The notes: generated by a model not told the origin, from the sequence alone. A stretch of 64,000 nucleotides of DNA from Viridibacterium sediminicola (GCF_039631295.1 NZ_JBDIVE010000001.1:620001-684000); one strand, 5' to 3'; positions 25,035-33,625 are shown, counted from the first letter of the stretch. Made by a program: numbers and translations.

Positions 25035-26240
25035 CTACCAATTCCAGAGCGTTCCATCTTCGAGTCGCGCCACCGGCAAATAAGCGCTCTCGTAGGGATA
25101 CTTGGCTGCGAGCGCTTCGTCGATCTCGACCCCCAGACCTGGCGCCTCGCCCGGATGCATGAAGCCGTCCTTGTAGGTCCAGGCGCACTTGAAGACATCC
25201 ATGGTTTCCGGGTGATAGCCCATGTACTCCTGCATTCCGAAATTCGGCGCCCAGAGGTCGAAGTGCAGGGCGGCGCCCATGCATATCGGCGACAAATCTG
25301 ATGCGCCATGACTGCCGGTTCGCACCTGGTACATGGCCGCAAAGTCAGCGATGCGGCGCATGTGCGTGATGCCGCCGGCATGCGTGATGGTGGCGCGGAT
25401 GTAGTCGATCAGCTGCTCTTCGATGAGTTGCTTGCAGTCCCAGATGCTGTTGAAGATCTCGCCGACGGCAATCGGTGTGACGGTGTGCTGGCGGATCAGG
25501 CGGAACGCTTCCTGGTTCTCGGCCGGTGTCGGGTCTTCCATCCAGAACAGTCGATAGTCTTCGATGGACTTGCCCAGCCGCGCCGCTTCGATCGGCGTCA
25601 GGCGGTGGTGCACGTCGTGCAGCAGGTGGGTGTCGAAGCCGAAGCGCTCACGCACGGCGTCAAACAGCTTGGGCACGTAGTCGAGGTATTTCTCGGTCGA
25701 CCACACCTGCTCCTCGGGCCAGCCCTTGGTGGCCGGTTCGTAGGCGCCGCCCTTGGAGACGCCGTACACCGACTTCATGCCCGGCACGCCGCATTGCGCG
25801 CGGATCGCCTTGAAGCCCTTGTCCTGATACTTGGCAAAAGCGTCCAGGGTTTCCGGAATGTCGCGGCCGGTAGCGTGGCTATAGACCATCACATGCTCAC
25901 GCGAAGCGCCACCCAGCAGCTGATAGACCGGCATATTGGCCATCTTGCCCTTGATGTCCCACAGCGCCATGTCGACCGCGCCAATGGCCGACATGGTCAC
26001 CGGACCACGGCGCCAGTAAGCGCCCTTGTAGAGGTATTGCCAGGTATCTTCGATCTTGCCGGGATCGCGGCCGATCAGCAGCGGGCAGACGTGATCACGC
26101 AGATAGGAAGCGACCGACAGCTCGCGGCCGTTGAGGGTGGCATCGCCCAGACCATAAACGCCCTGGTCGGTCACGATTTTCAGGGTGACGAAGTTCCGCC
26201 CCGGACAGGTCAGAATGACTTCGGCGTGGGTAATCTTCAT
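25035..26240 (-). CDS. manD: D-mannonate dehydratase, enolase superfamily (ManD)
   Basis: 401 residues, the length of characterised ManD enzymes, which dehydrate D-mannonate to 2-keto-3-deoxygluconate. Visible are the capping domain (about 1-125), the barrel metal ligands in LLHDVHHRLTP, FWMEDPTPAENQE and AVGEIFNSIWD, the active-site His in GSHGASDLSP and the C-terminal APNFGMQEYMG and DGTLWNW found in mannonate-specific members. It begins the minus-strand operon and diverges from uxuB, whose product makes its substrate. The related RspA proteins are poor enzymes. Operon context argues for a true dehydratase. Confidence 0.9.
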   Translation of the reverse strand: MKITHAEVILTCPGRNFVTLKIVTDQGVYGLGDATLNGRELSVASYLRDHVCPLLIGRDPGKIEDTWQYLYKGAYWRRGPVTMSAIGAVDMALWDIKGKMANMPVYQLLGGASREHVMVYSHATGRDIPETLDAFAKYQDKGFKAIRAQCGVPGMKSVYGVSKGGAYEPATKGWPEEQVWSTEKYLDYVPKLFDAVRERFGFDTHLLHDVHHRLTPIEAARLGKSIEDYRLFWMEDPTPAENQEAFRLIRQHTVTPIAVGEIFNSIWDCKQLIEEQLIDYIRATITHAGGITHMRRIADFAAMYQVRTGSHGASDLSPICMGAALHFDLWAPNFGMQEYMGYHPETMDVFKCAWTYKDGFMHPGEAPGLGVEIDEALAAKYPYESAYLPVARLEDGTLWNW

Positions 26241-26325
26241 GGCGACTCCTTGTGTGTCCTGCGCAGGCTTTGCACGACGGGCCCGAACACAGATTTTTAT
26301 CCGCTGAACGCGGCGTTTTATTTAC

Positions 26326-26341
26326 GATATACTAACATATC
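26326..26341. promoter_or_regulatory. Candidate GntR-type operator between manD and uxuB
   Basis: Inverted repeat GATAT-ACTAAC-ATATC centred in the 165-bp gap between the two divergent genes. Its minus-strand reading TTAGTATA resembles the half-sites of UxuR/ExuR-type regulators. On the minus strand TTGAGC and TATCGT, 17 bp apart, flank it as a possible manD promoter. Confidence 0.5.
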
Positions 26342-26405
26342 AGTTTGCTCAAGCACTTTTACAGCAGCGCCAGCTGCCTGCCCATCACGCCAAAGGATGA
26401 CCTCC

Positions 26406-27878
26406 ATGAACAGCGCTTACCCGCGTCTCGATGCATTGCAACTGCCCGCTCAGGCCAACCGACTGCTCGGCGGTGAGCTGGGCTCACCCGCCATCGGTAT
26501 CGTCCATCTGGGTCTGGGTAGCTTTCATCGCGCGCATCAGGCGGTCTATACCGAGGAGGCCATGCTCGCTGCCGGCGGCGATTGGGCCATCTGCGGCGTC
26601 ACCCTGCGCGACCACCCGGCCATGCAGGAGGCACTGGCGCCGCAGGACATGCTCTACTCCGTGCTGACGCGCGACCGGGACAGCGAACGCATCCAGATCG
26701 TGCGCGCCATCCGCCAGGTGCTGGTAGCGCCGCGCCAGCGAGATGAGCTGATGGCTTTGCTGCGCGCCCCGCAGGTGCGCATCGTGTCGCTGACCGTCAC
26801 CGAAAAGGGCTATTGCTACGACGCCCGCACGGGCGGCCTGGACTTCCAGCATCCAGCCATCGAACACGATCTGCAGCACCCCGACTCGCCCAGCAGCGTC
26901 CCGGGCCTGCTGGTCGCCGCACTCCGCGCACGGCGCAGCAATCCCTTCACCGTGCTGTCCTGCGACAACCTCGCCCACAACGGCCACGTCCTGCGCCAGG
27001 TGGTGGTGCAATTTGCGCAAGCGCTGGATGCCGAACTGGCCGAGTGGATTGCCGCGGAAGTCGCCTTCCCCAGCACCATGGTCGACCGCATCGTGCCCGC
27101 CACCACCGATGAAGATCGCGCCGCAGTCAGCAGCGCCACCGGTTACTACGACGCCTGGCCAGTGCCCACCGAGTCGTTCCGCCAATGGGTCATCGAAGAC
27201 AAGTTCCCGCTCGGGCGCCCGGCCTGGGAGCGCGTTGGCGCGATGCTCGTCGACGACGTCACGCCATACGAGCTGGCCAAGCTGCGCATGCTCAACGGTA
27301 CCCACTCGACAATGGCTTATCTGGGCGTGCTGGGCGGTTTCGAAACGGTTGATCGCGCCATTGCCGACCCCGATCTGCACGCGCTGATCCGCAACATGAT
27401 GACGGAAGAGATCTTGCCGACGCTGAGCCTGCCGGACAGCTTTGACCGCCTTGCCTACCGAGACCAGCTTCTGCAGCGCTACGCCAATCCGGCGCTCAAG
27501 CACAAAACCATGCAGATCGCAGCCGACGGCAGTCTCAAGCTGCCGCCGCGCCTGCTCGGCACGATTGCGGATCGCATTGCCGCTGGCGCTTCGTTCTCGC
27601 GCCTGGCGCTGGGCGTTGCCGCCTGGATGCGCTTTCTGCTGCGCCGCACCGACAGCAGCTCAAGCTACGAGATCAGCGACCCGATGGCTGCGCGACTGGG
27701 TGACCTCGCCAGCCAGTCAGGCGGCGACAATGTGGTGCTGATGAACAGCTTGCTCGACCTGCGCGAAATATTCCCCGCCGAGCTGGCGGGCAATGCAAGT
27801 TTCCGCACCGAACTGCTGGGTATGCTCGAGCGCCTGGCCAGCCTCGGTGCGCGACGCAGCATCCAGATCGTGGCCTGA
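26406..27878 (+). CDS. uxuB: D-mannonate oxidoreductase (fructuronate reductase), mannitol dehydrogenase family
   Basis: 490 residues, typical for UxuB. It reduces D-fructuronate to D-mannonate with NADH, or the reverse. The NAD-binding start is IVHLGLGSFHRAHQAVYTEE. The catalytic region is KLRMLNGTHSTMAYLG (Lys, Asn and His of the family), preceded by DRIVPATTDED and IEDKFPLGRPAWE. I favour the second ATG, since AAAGGA sits 8 nt before it; another ATG lies three codons upstream. A long in-frame extension upstream is antisense to manD and is not coding. It diverges from the manD operon. Confidence 0.9.
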   Translation: MNSAYPRLDALQLPAQANRLLGGELGSPAIGIVHLGLGSFHRAHQAVYTEEAMLAAGGDWAICGVTLRDHPAMQEALAPQDMLYSVLTRDRDSERIQIVRAIRQVLVAPRQRDELMALLRAPQVRIVSLTVTEKGYCYDARTGGLDFQHPAIEHDLQHPDSPSSVPGLLVAALRARRSNPFTVLSCDNLAHNGHVLRQVVVQFAQALDAELAEWIAAEVAFPSTMVDRIVPATTDEDRAAVSSATGYYDAWPVPTESFRQWVIEDKFPLGRPAWERVGAMLVDDVTPYELAKLRMLNGTHSTMAYLGVLGGFETVDRAIADPDLHALIRNMMTEEILPTLSLPDSFDRLAYRDQLLQRYANPALKHKTMQIAADGSLKLPPRLLGTIADRIAAGASFSRLALGVAAWMRFLLRRTDSSSSYEISDPMAARLGDLASQSGGDNVVLMNSLLDLREIFPAELAGNASFRTELLGMLERLASLGARRSIQIVA

Positions 27879-27889
27879 GCACACGCCAA

Positions 27890-27913
27890 GCCGCTGCTGC
27901 ACCCCGCAGCGGC
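27890..27913 (+). terminator. Hairpin after uxuB
   Basis: An 8-bp perfect stem (GCCGCTGC with GCAGCGGC) closes an 8-nt loop, 12 bp after the uxuB stop. There is no T run. Confidence 0.4.
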
Positions 27914-27959
27914 ATGGCGCACAATGTGTGTCTGAACCACAGCCAGTCACGCTACACAT

Positions 27960-29027
27960 ATGTCCGCACATCTCGACGCCCTGCCCGACACCATGCACGC
28001 CATCGACATCCGCGAGCCCGGCGGACCGGAGGTGCTGGTGGCCGCCAGTCATCCGCTGCCCGTACCGGGCGCGGGTGAAATCCTCGTCCAGGTGGCTGCT
28101 GCTGGCGTCAATCGGCCGGATGTCTTCCAGCGCCTGGGCAGCTATCCGCCACCTGCGGGCGCTTCGCCGATTCCGGGATTGGAGTTTGCTGGCCAGGTCG
28201 TCGCCGTGGGAGCCGACGTCACGTGCTATCGCGTGGGGGACTTCGTCTGCGCCCTGGTCGCCGGCGGCGGCTACGCCGAATACTGCGTGGTGCACGAGCG
28301 CAATGCGCTGCCGGTGCCGACCGGCCTGAGCCTGCTCGAAGCAGCGGCACTGCCGGAAACCTTTTTCACGGTGTGGACCAATCTGTTCCAGCGCGGCCAG
28401 CTCAAGGCCGGCGAGAGCGTGCTGATTCACGGTGGCACCTCGGGTATCGGCACGGTCGCGACGATGCTCGCCAAGGCCTTCGGCGCGCAGGTCATCGTCA
28501 CCGTCGGTTCAGCTGAGAAATGTGCGGCGGCGCAGGCACTCGGTGCCGATGCCGCAATCAATTACCGCGAGCAGGATTTTGTTGCCGAGACCAAGCGCAT
28601 CACTGGCGGGCGTGGCGCGGACGTCATCGTCGACCTGATCGCCGGCGACTACGTTGCCCGGAATTACGCGGCCGCGGCGATGGACGGCCGCATCGTGCAG
28701 ATCGGCATCCAGCAAGGCGTCGCGCGCGAGATCAACTTCGGCCTGCTGCTCGTCAAGCGCCTCACACACACGGGCTCGACCCTGCGCGCGCGCAGTGTCG
28801 CCGACAAAGCCAGCATCGCCGCCGAACTGGAGGCGCAGGTGTGGCCCTTGCTCGCCGCCGGCAAGATCCGCCCGCAGATCTTCCGCAGCTTTGCGCTGCA
28901 AGAGGCCGCAGCGGCTCACGCGCTGATGGAATCCAGCGCGCATGTCGGCAAGATCATGTTGCAGACCGGCGCCTACACGGCACTCGCGCAGCAGCATGAA
29001 AGCGCCGCCCGGGCCGCGCAGAACTAG
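27960..29027 (+). CDS. NAD(P)H:quinone oxidoreductase (PIG3/zinc-less MDR type)
   Basis: 355 residues of the medium-chain reductase family without zinc ligands. Motifs are REPGGPEVLV, VAAAGVNRPDVFQRLGSYP, the quinone-reductase signature LIHGGTSGIGTVATML and GADVIVDLIAGDY. This is the PIG3-like group, which reduces quinones with NADPH. The start at 27960 leaves an 11-residue lead before MHAIDIREPG, and the internal ATG at 27993 is equally plausible. A TPR protein gene begins 13 bp downstream, so the two may be cotranscribed. Confidence 0.9.
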   Translation: MSAHLDALPDTMHAIDIREPGGPEVLVAASHPLPVPGAGEILVQVAAAGVNRPDVFQRLGSYPPPAGASPIPGLEFAGQVVAVGADVTCYRVGDFVCALVAGGGYAEYCVVHERNALPVPTGLSLLEAAALPETFFTVWTNLFQRGQLKAGESVLIHGGTSGIGTVATMLAKAFGAQVIVTVGSAEKCAAAQALGADAAINYREQDFVAETKRITGGRGADVIVDLIAGDYVARNYAAAAMDGRIVQIGIQQGVAREINFGLLLVKRLTHTGSTLRARSVADKASIAAELEAQVWPLLAAGKIRPQIFRSFALQEAAAAHALMESSAHVGKIMLQTGAYTALAQQHESAARAAQN

Positions 29028-29040
29028 GCGCAACACGCCG

Positions 29041-30459
29041 ATGACGTCTGCACAGATCGCCGCACGCAAGCTCTTTGAGGAGAGCAGCGCGCTGCTCGTT
29101 GCACGAGAATTCGCCGCAGCAGCCACTCGCCTGCGCCAGGCCATCCTGCTCTGGCCGGAGTTTGCCGAGGCGCACGCCAATCTGGGTTTTGCGCTGGAAC
29201 AGCTCGGCGAGCGGTGCGCAGCCGAAGAAGCGTATATCACCAGTCTGCGCTGGCAGCCGCAGCAAGCGCAGACCCACCTGAATCTGGGCGCACTGCTTGC
29301 CGAGCAGATGCGTCATGACGAAGCGGAAGCCTGCTACCGGCGCGCCTTGCAGATCGATGCGCGCAATGCCGTGGCCTGGTCCAATCTCGGCGTGCTGCTC
29401 GCCTGCCTGCGCCGCGATGCGGAAGCCGAACAGTGTTATCGGCAGGCGCTGCAGTTGCAGCCGGATTACGCCACGGCGCATTTCAACTTCGCCTATCTCT
29501 TGCTGCGCGCGGGACGCTACGAAGAGGGTTGGGCGCACTTCGAGTGGCGCGACTGGTACGCGCAGCTCGATGCACTGCTCGCCAGCCCGCGCTGGCGCGG
29601 CGAATCGCTGCAGGGCAAGCGCGTGCTGATCGGCATCGAAGCGGGCCATGGCGACATGATCCAGTTCTGCCGTTACGCCCGCTCGCTCAAAGCGCTAGGC
29701 GCTACGCGGGTCAGCATTCTTTGTCATCCAGCGCTGCAGCGCTTGTTTAGCCAGGCTGCGGATATTGACGTGGTACTGCCGCTCGATGCCGCCCTGCCCA
29801 CACCGGACTGGGATGTATGGGTGCCCGCACTGAGTTTGCCGTATTACTGCCAGAGCCGACTCGACAACTTGCCGGCAGAGCTGCCTTATCTGCACGCCGA
29901 TGCTGATGACATTGCCGAGCGTGCACGGCAGATCTCTGCGCTGACAGGCAGCGCAGATTTGCCGGTGGGCTTGCGGGTCGGTTTGCGGGTCGGTTTGGTA
30001 TGGCGCGGCAATCCGCGCTTCGAGAACGATGCGCAGCGTTCCCTGCCCTCACTGGACAGTTTGCGCACGCTGATCGAACTGCCTGGCATCAACTTCTTCA
30101 GCCTGCAAAAAGGCGCAGGTGAAGACGAAGTCGCCAAGGCGCCAAGGGGCACGTGGATACATGATCTGGCGCCTTCGATTCAGGACTTCGCCGACACGGC
30201 AGCGATCATCATGAATCTTGACTTGCTGATCTGCGTCGACACCGCGGTCGCGCATCTCGCGGCTTCGCTCGGCAAACCGTGCTGGGTGTTATTGCCCGAT
30301 TACAAGACCGACTGGCGCTGGCTGAACCAGCGCAGCGACTCGCCCTGGTATCCCGAAGTCATCAAACTGTTCCGCCAACAAAAAGCTGGCGAATGGGACA
30401 GCGTCATCACCGCAGTACGGCTGGCCTTGCTTGAGCAACTTGCCGCAACGACGCGCTAA
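29041..30459 (+). CDS. TPR repeat protein with glycosyltransferase family 9-like domain
   Basis: 472 residues. The N-terminal third (about 1-165) has at least four tetratricopeptide repeats (for example EAHANLGFALEQLGERCAAE and VAWSNLGVLLACLRRDAEAE). The C-terminal part (about 185-460) is like heptosyltransferase/GT9 domains: KRVLIGIEAGHGDMIQFCRY, a late VGLVWRGNPRFENDAQRSLP and the donor-site region DLLICVDTAVAHLAASLGKP. Such TPR-GT proteins are common near flagellar or surface polysaccharide genes, but none are adjacent here. A 12-bp in-frame tandem repeat encodes VGLR-VGLR-VGL just before the GT motif. Confidence 0.85.
   Translation: MTSAQIAARKLFEESSALLVAREFAAAATRLRQAILLWPEFAEAHANLGFALEQLGERCAAEEAYITSLRWQPQQAQTHLNLGALLAEQMRHDEAEACYRRALQIDARNAVAWSNLGVLLACLRRDAEAEQCYRQALQLQPDYATAHFNFAYLLLRAGRYEEGWAHFEWRDWYAQLDALLASPRWRGESLQGKRVLIGIEAGHGDMIQFCRYARSLKALGATRVSILCHPALQRLFSQAADIDVVLPLDAALPTPDWDVWVPALSLPYYCQSRLDNLPAELPYLHADADDIAERARQISALTGSADLPVGLRVGLRVGLVWRGNPRFENDAQRSLPSLDSLRTLIELPGINFFSLQKGAGEDEVAKAPRGTWIHDLAPSIQDFADTAAIIMNLDLLICVDTAVAHLAASLGKPCWVLLPDYKTDWRWLNQRSDSPWYPEVIKLFRQQKAGEWDSVITAVRLALLEQLAATTR
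29965..29997 (+). repeat. 12-bp in-frame tandem repeat inside the TPR/GT9 gene
   Basis: Two full copies and one partial copy of GTCGGTTTGCGG (first copy GTGGGCTTGCGG) encode VGLRVGLRVGL. The period is a multiple of three, so copy-number change would keep the frame. Confidence 0.85.
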
Positions 30460-30479
30460 ACCGCGCGTCGTGAAATACA

Positions 30480-30510
30480 GCAGGCCCGTCCGCTCTGCGG
30501 AAAGGCCTGC
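30480..30510 (-). terminator. Hairpin shared by convergent genes at 30459 and 30520
   Basis: GCAGGCC pairs with GGCCTGC, and inside it CCGC pairs with GCGG. It lies 9 bp after the stop of the minus-strand small gene and 20 bp after the TPR gene. A modest T-rich stretch (TGTATTT) follows on the minus strand. Confidence 0.55.
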
Positions 30511-30519
30511 GGTGAAGCA

Positions 30520-30711
30520 TCAGCTCATGTCGAACTGGAAGACGCGCTCGGCCAGCAGCTCACCCACGGTTTCGCCGTTGGATTGGCTACGCATCGGGTT
30601 GAAGTCTGCACCGGTCAGCTCGGCGACATAACCTGCGCGCTCACGGTCAGCAGCGCTGTGGAAGGCGCGACGATGAAGGCCAAGATCAAAAATTTCAAAA
30701 CTGGGGGCCAT
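30520..30711 (-). CDS. Small hypothetical protein (63 residues)
   Basis: I do not recognise this protein. Evidence that it is real: an AGAGAGG ribosome-binding site about 6 nt before the ATG, codon choice with G/C-biased third positions like its neighbours, and a hairpin directly after the stop. It is soluble, with no cysteine, no membrane segment and no signal peptide. The middle contains LHRRAFHSAADRERAGYVAE, which should be helical. It lies downstream of oxyR on the same strand with a 142-bp gap, so it may be a separate transcript. Its function is unknown. Confidence 0.55.
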   Translation of the reverse strand: MAPSFEIFDLGLHRRAFHSAADRERAGYVAELTGADFNPMRSQSNGETVGELLAERVFQFDMS

Positions 30712-30853
30712 GATGTACCTCTCTTTTCACTTGCTCGGTCTGCAGCCAACTTGCTGCACCGCAATGACTGCATCCTACGAAAGCAAGAGAGACATGGCCA
30801 ATCGTATTAATTGATCAAATTATCAATAGATTTTGAGTTGGCGCAAAACGGCC

Positions 30854-31768
30854 TCAGCGCACGACCGTTACGCCCGGCAAACGGCTGTCGAGAATCGCCG
30901 CACGCAGCAAGTCGATGACCTTGGTACGCGGATAGGTAACACGCCAGGCCAGTGCAATGCGGCGTGAAGGCTCCGGCGTCGCAAACTTGCGCACCGCCAC
31001 CAGCTTCTGCGTCTCGCGCAGGGGATCGGCCGCGCTGCTGGGCAGGATGGTGACGCCCAGACCGGTCGCCACCATATGCCTGATGGTTTCCAGCGAACTG
31101 CCTTCCATGGTTTTCTGCAGGCCGGAGCCATGCGAGCAACGCGGGCAGACTTCGAGCACCTGATCGCGGAAACAATTGCCTGCGCCAAGCAATAACAGCG
31201 GCTCTTCGTGCAGCTGCTCGGAGCTGATCTCGCGCGAATCGGCCCAAGGGTGGGCGGCCGGCATCAGCACGCGGAAAGGTTCGTCATAGATCGGCTGGGT
31301 GACGATGCCCTGCTCGACAAAGGGCAGCGCCAGGATCGCTACGTCGATGTCACCGCGCTTGAGTGCCTCGGACAGGCGTGCGGTGTAGTTTTCCTGGATC
31401 ACCAGCGGCATGCGCGGCGCACGCTCGGCCAGCAGCGGAATCAGCGAGGGCAGCAGATACGGCCCGATGGTGTAGATCACGCCAATGCGCAGCGGTCCAG
31501 CCAGCGGGTCCTTGCCGGCCTCGGCGATGTCGCGGATCTGGCTCGACTCACGCAGCACGCGTTCGGCCTGATCGACGATCTGGCGGCCGATCTCGGTCAC
31601 CTTGACATCGGCAGCGCTGCGTTCGAACAGCAGCACGCCCAGCTGCTCTTCAAGCTTTTTGACAGATACCGACAGCGTCGGCTGGCTGACATGGCACTTC
31701 TCGGCCGCGCGGCCAAAGTGACGTTCCTGCGCGAGGGCAACGATATAGCGCAAATCGGTCAGGGTCAC
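30854..31768 (-). CDS. oxyR: Hydrogen peroxide-sensing LysR regulator OxyR
   Basis: 304 residues. The N-terminal LysR winged helix (about 1-60) reads HFGRAAEKCHVSQPTLSVSV. The ligand domain has both redox cysteines at exactly E. coli positions: Cys199 in GAGNCFRDQ and Cys208 in LEVCPRCSHG, and GSGLQKTMEGSSLETIRHMV follows as in OxyR. A disulfide between these cysteines activates transcription of peroxide-defence genes. Catalase and Dps genes in this window (61760 and 56354) are natural candidate targets, though no site was identified. It diverges from the protease gene at 32014. Confidence 0.95.
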   Translation of the reverse strand: MTLTDLRYIVALAQERHFGRAAEKCHVSQPTLSVSVKKLEEQLGVLLFERSAADVKVTEIGRQIVDQAERVLRESSQIRDIAEAGKDPLAGPLRIGVIYTIGPYLLPSLIPLLAERAPRMPLVIQENYTARLSEALKRGDIDVAILALPFVEQGIVTQPIYDEPFRVLMPAAHPWADSREISSEQLHEEPLLLLGAGNCFRDQVLEVCPRCSHGSGLQKTMEGSSLETIRHMVATGLGVTILPSSAADPLRETQKLVAVRKFATPEPSRRIALAWRVTYPRTKVIDLLRAAILDSRLPGVTVVR

Positions 31769-32013
31769 AGCAGGCCTCCTGCGGCAGCTCGGGCATAAGC
31801 CTTCATTGAGAAAATCAATCGAAACAACAAATGTGGCGCAAGTTTATTGTAGCCCCACACGCTGCGAAAGCTTTGATCTGCGTCGGTCTACAGGGGGAGA
31901 TTGAATTGCGCTGTTTTGTCCCCACTTTGTAATCGATTGTTATGCGCTGGAACTGTGTGCCGGCGCTGCGATCCATGTCATCACCCCATCATTCACCGAA
32001 TGGAGACTTGAAA

Positions 32014-33489
32014 ATGCAGTGGAACCTTTCCCGCAGCGCACTCGTGGCGGGCGTCGCAGCCATCGCCTTCGCCGGTTGCCTACAGGATTCGGGGATCAAG
32101 AATTCCCACGCGAGCAGCCCTGCTGCTGCAGTCAGCAGCGCTCCTGCCGCACGCGTCGCACTGCCGGATTTTGCGGACCTCGTCCAGCACGTCGGTCCCT
32201 CCGTGGTCAATGTCAGTGTCACCAGCGTCAGCAAAGGCGGCAACGAGGCCGATCCCTTTGCCGACGATCCTTTCTTCGACTTCATCCGCCGTTTCCAGGG
32301 CATCCCGACGCCGCGTGGCGGCAAGCAGCCTGAGCGCATCACCCGTGGTGTGGGCTCAGGCTTCATCATCAGCAGCGACGGCTATGTGATGACCAATCAC
32401 CACGTAGTCGATGGCGCCACCGAGGTGACGGTCAAGCTCAGCGACAAGCGTGAGTTTAAGGCCAAGGTGGTCGGCTCGGACGAACGCACCGACGTCGCCC
32501 TGCTCAAGATCGACGCCAAGGATCTGCCTGCGCTGAAGATTGGCGATCCGGACAAGGCGCGCGTCGGCGAATGGGTGATCGCGGTCGGCTCGCCGCTGGG
32601 CCTGGAGAACACGGTGACCGCCGGCATCATCAGTGCCAAGGCGCGTCGCCTGCCTGACGAGAGCTTCGTGCCCTTCATCCAGACCGACGTGGCGATCAAT
32701 CCCGGTAATTCGGGTGGCCCGCTGTTCAACATGAATGGCGAGGTCATCGCCATCAACTCACGTCTGATCAACAACAGCGGCCAGGCCTCCTACGCCGGCA
32801 TCTCGCTGGCGATCCCGATCGACGTGGCGATGAAGGTCAAGGATCAGCTGCAGAAGGACGGCAAGGTCTCACGCGGCCTGCTGGGCATCACCTTCCAGCC
32901 GGTCGATGCCGATCTGGCCAAGAACCTCGGTCTCGACAAGCCTGATGGCGCCGCCGTGACCAGCGTTCGCAAGGGTTCAGCCGCCGACAAGGCCGGCCTC
33001 AAGCTCAGCGACGTGATTCTCGAAGTCGATGGCAAGAAGGTCAGCGATGAGAGCGATCTGCGCAGCCTGATCGGCGAACGCCGCCCCGGCGAAACGGTCA
33101 AGCTCAAGGTCTGGCGCAAGAAAGCCATCGTCGAGCTGAAGGCCACGCTGGGCACCGACACCGCCGCCAAGGCTGAAACCGAAGACAAGGACACCGCCGA
33201 CGACAAGGGCAACAAGCCTTTCGAGAAGCTGGGCCTGCAAGTGCGTCCGCTGCAAGCGCAAGAAGCGCGCAAGCTTGATGTCGATGGCGGCCTGCTGATC
33301 GAACAAACCAGCGGTGCGGCAGCCAAGGCAGGCCTGCGCTCGGGTGACGTGATCCTGCTGGCCAATGACGAGCCGGTCACCAGCCGCGAAGCTCTGCGCA
33401 AGCTGGTGGCCAGCAGCGGCGACAAGATCCTGCTACTGATCCAGCGCGGCGAAGGGCGTGCCTTCGTGGCTTTGCCGACGGGTAAATAA
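32014..33489 (+). CDS. DegP/DegQ-type serine endoprotease (Do family)
   Basis: 491 residues. The N-terminal signal contains VAAIAFAGCLQD, which may be a lipobox with Cys as first mature residue. The trypsin-like domain shows the catalytic His in TNHHVVDG, Asp in RTDVALLKID and Ser in PGNSGGPLFN, all intact. Two PDZ domains follow (about 285-380 and 400-485) with RGLLGITFQPVDADLAKNLG between. It degrades or refolds misfolded envelope proteins. The start MQWNLSRSALVAG is chosen for the signal peptide; upstream codons are not signal-like. Downstream lies a strong terminator. DegP, DegQ and MucD cannot be told apart here. Confidence 0.93.
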   Translation: MQWNLSRSALVAGVAAIAFAGCLQDSGIKNSHASSPAAAVSSAPAARVALPDFADLVQHVGPSVVNVSVTSVSKGGNEADPFADDPFFDFIRRFQGIPTPRGGKQPERITRGVGSGFIISSDGYVMTNHHVVDGATEVTVKLSDKREFKAKVVGSDERTDVALLKIDAKDLPALKIGDPDKARVGEWVIAVGSPLGLENTVTAGIISAKARRLPDESFVPFIQTDVAINPGNSGGPLFNMNGEVIAINSRLINNSGQASYAGISLAIPIDVAMKVKDQLQKDGKVSRGLLGITFQPVDADLAKNLGLDKPDGAAVTSVRKGSAADKAGLKLSDVILEVDGKKVSDESDLRSLIGERRPGETVKLKVWRKKAIVELKATLGTDTAAKAETEDKDTADDKGNKPFEKLGLQVRPLQAQEARKLDVDGGLLIEQTSGAAAKAGLRSGDVILLANDEPVTSREALRKLVASSGDKILLLIQRGEGRAFVALPTGK

Positions 33490-33510
33490 ACCCTCATACG
33501 CCGTACAAAA

Positions 33511-33538
33511 GGGCAGGCGCCATGTAAGGCGCCTGCCC
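33511..33538 (+). terminator. Hairpin directly after the protease gene
   Basis: An 11-bp perfect stem (GGGCAGGCGCC with GGCGCCTGCCC) closes a 6-nt loop, 21 bp after the stop. There is no T run, so it may mainly protect the mRNA end. Confidence 0.6.
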
Positions 33539-33625
33539 GGGAACCAATATGCATGAGATCGACTCCAATGAGCGAGTTGATTGTTGTGCAAGCTCGTGTT
33601 TTGTGTCCTCCTCAGTCTGTTTGTC

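Noticed and set aside
25035..26240. Assignment of this enolase-superfamily protein as RspA (starvation-sensing protein)
   Set aside because: That is an old name for poorly active relatives. Operon context with uxuB and the intact C-terminal motifs favour mannonate dehydratase.
25308..26405. In-frame extension of uxuB by about 366 codons upstream
   Set aside because: It runs antisense through manD and the divergent promoter and lacks any family similarity. The family domain begins at the ATG near 26406.
31949..31975. Possible sigma-E promoter (GGAACT) before the DegP/DegQ gene
   Set aside because: The -35-like element is present, but the downstream element does not match at the required spacing.
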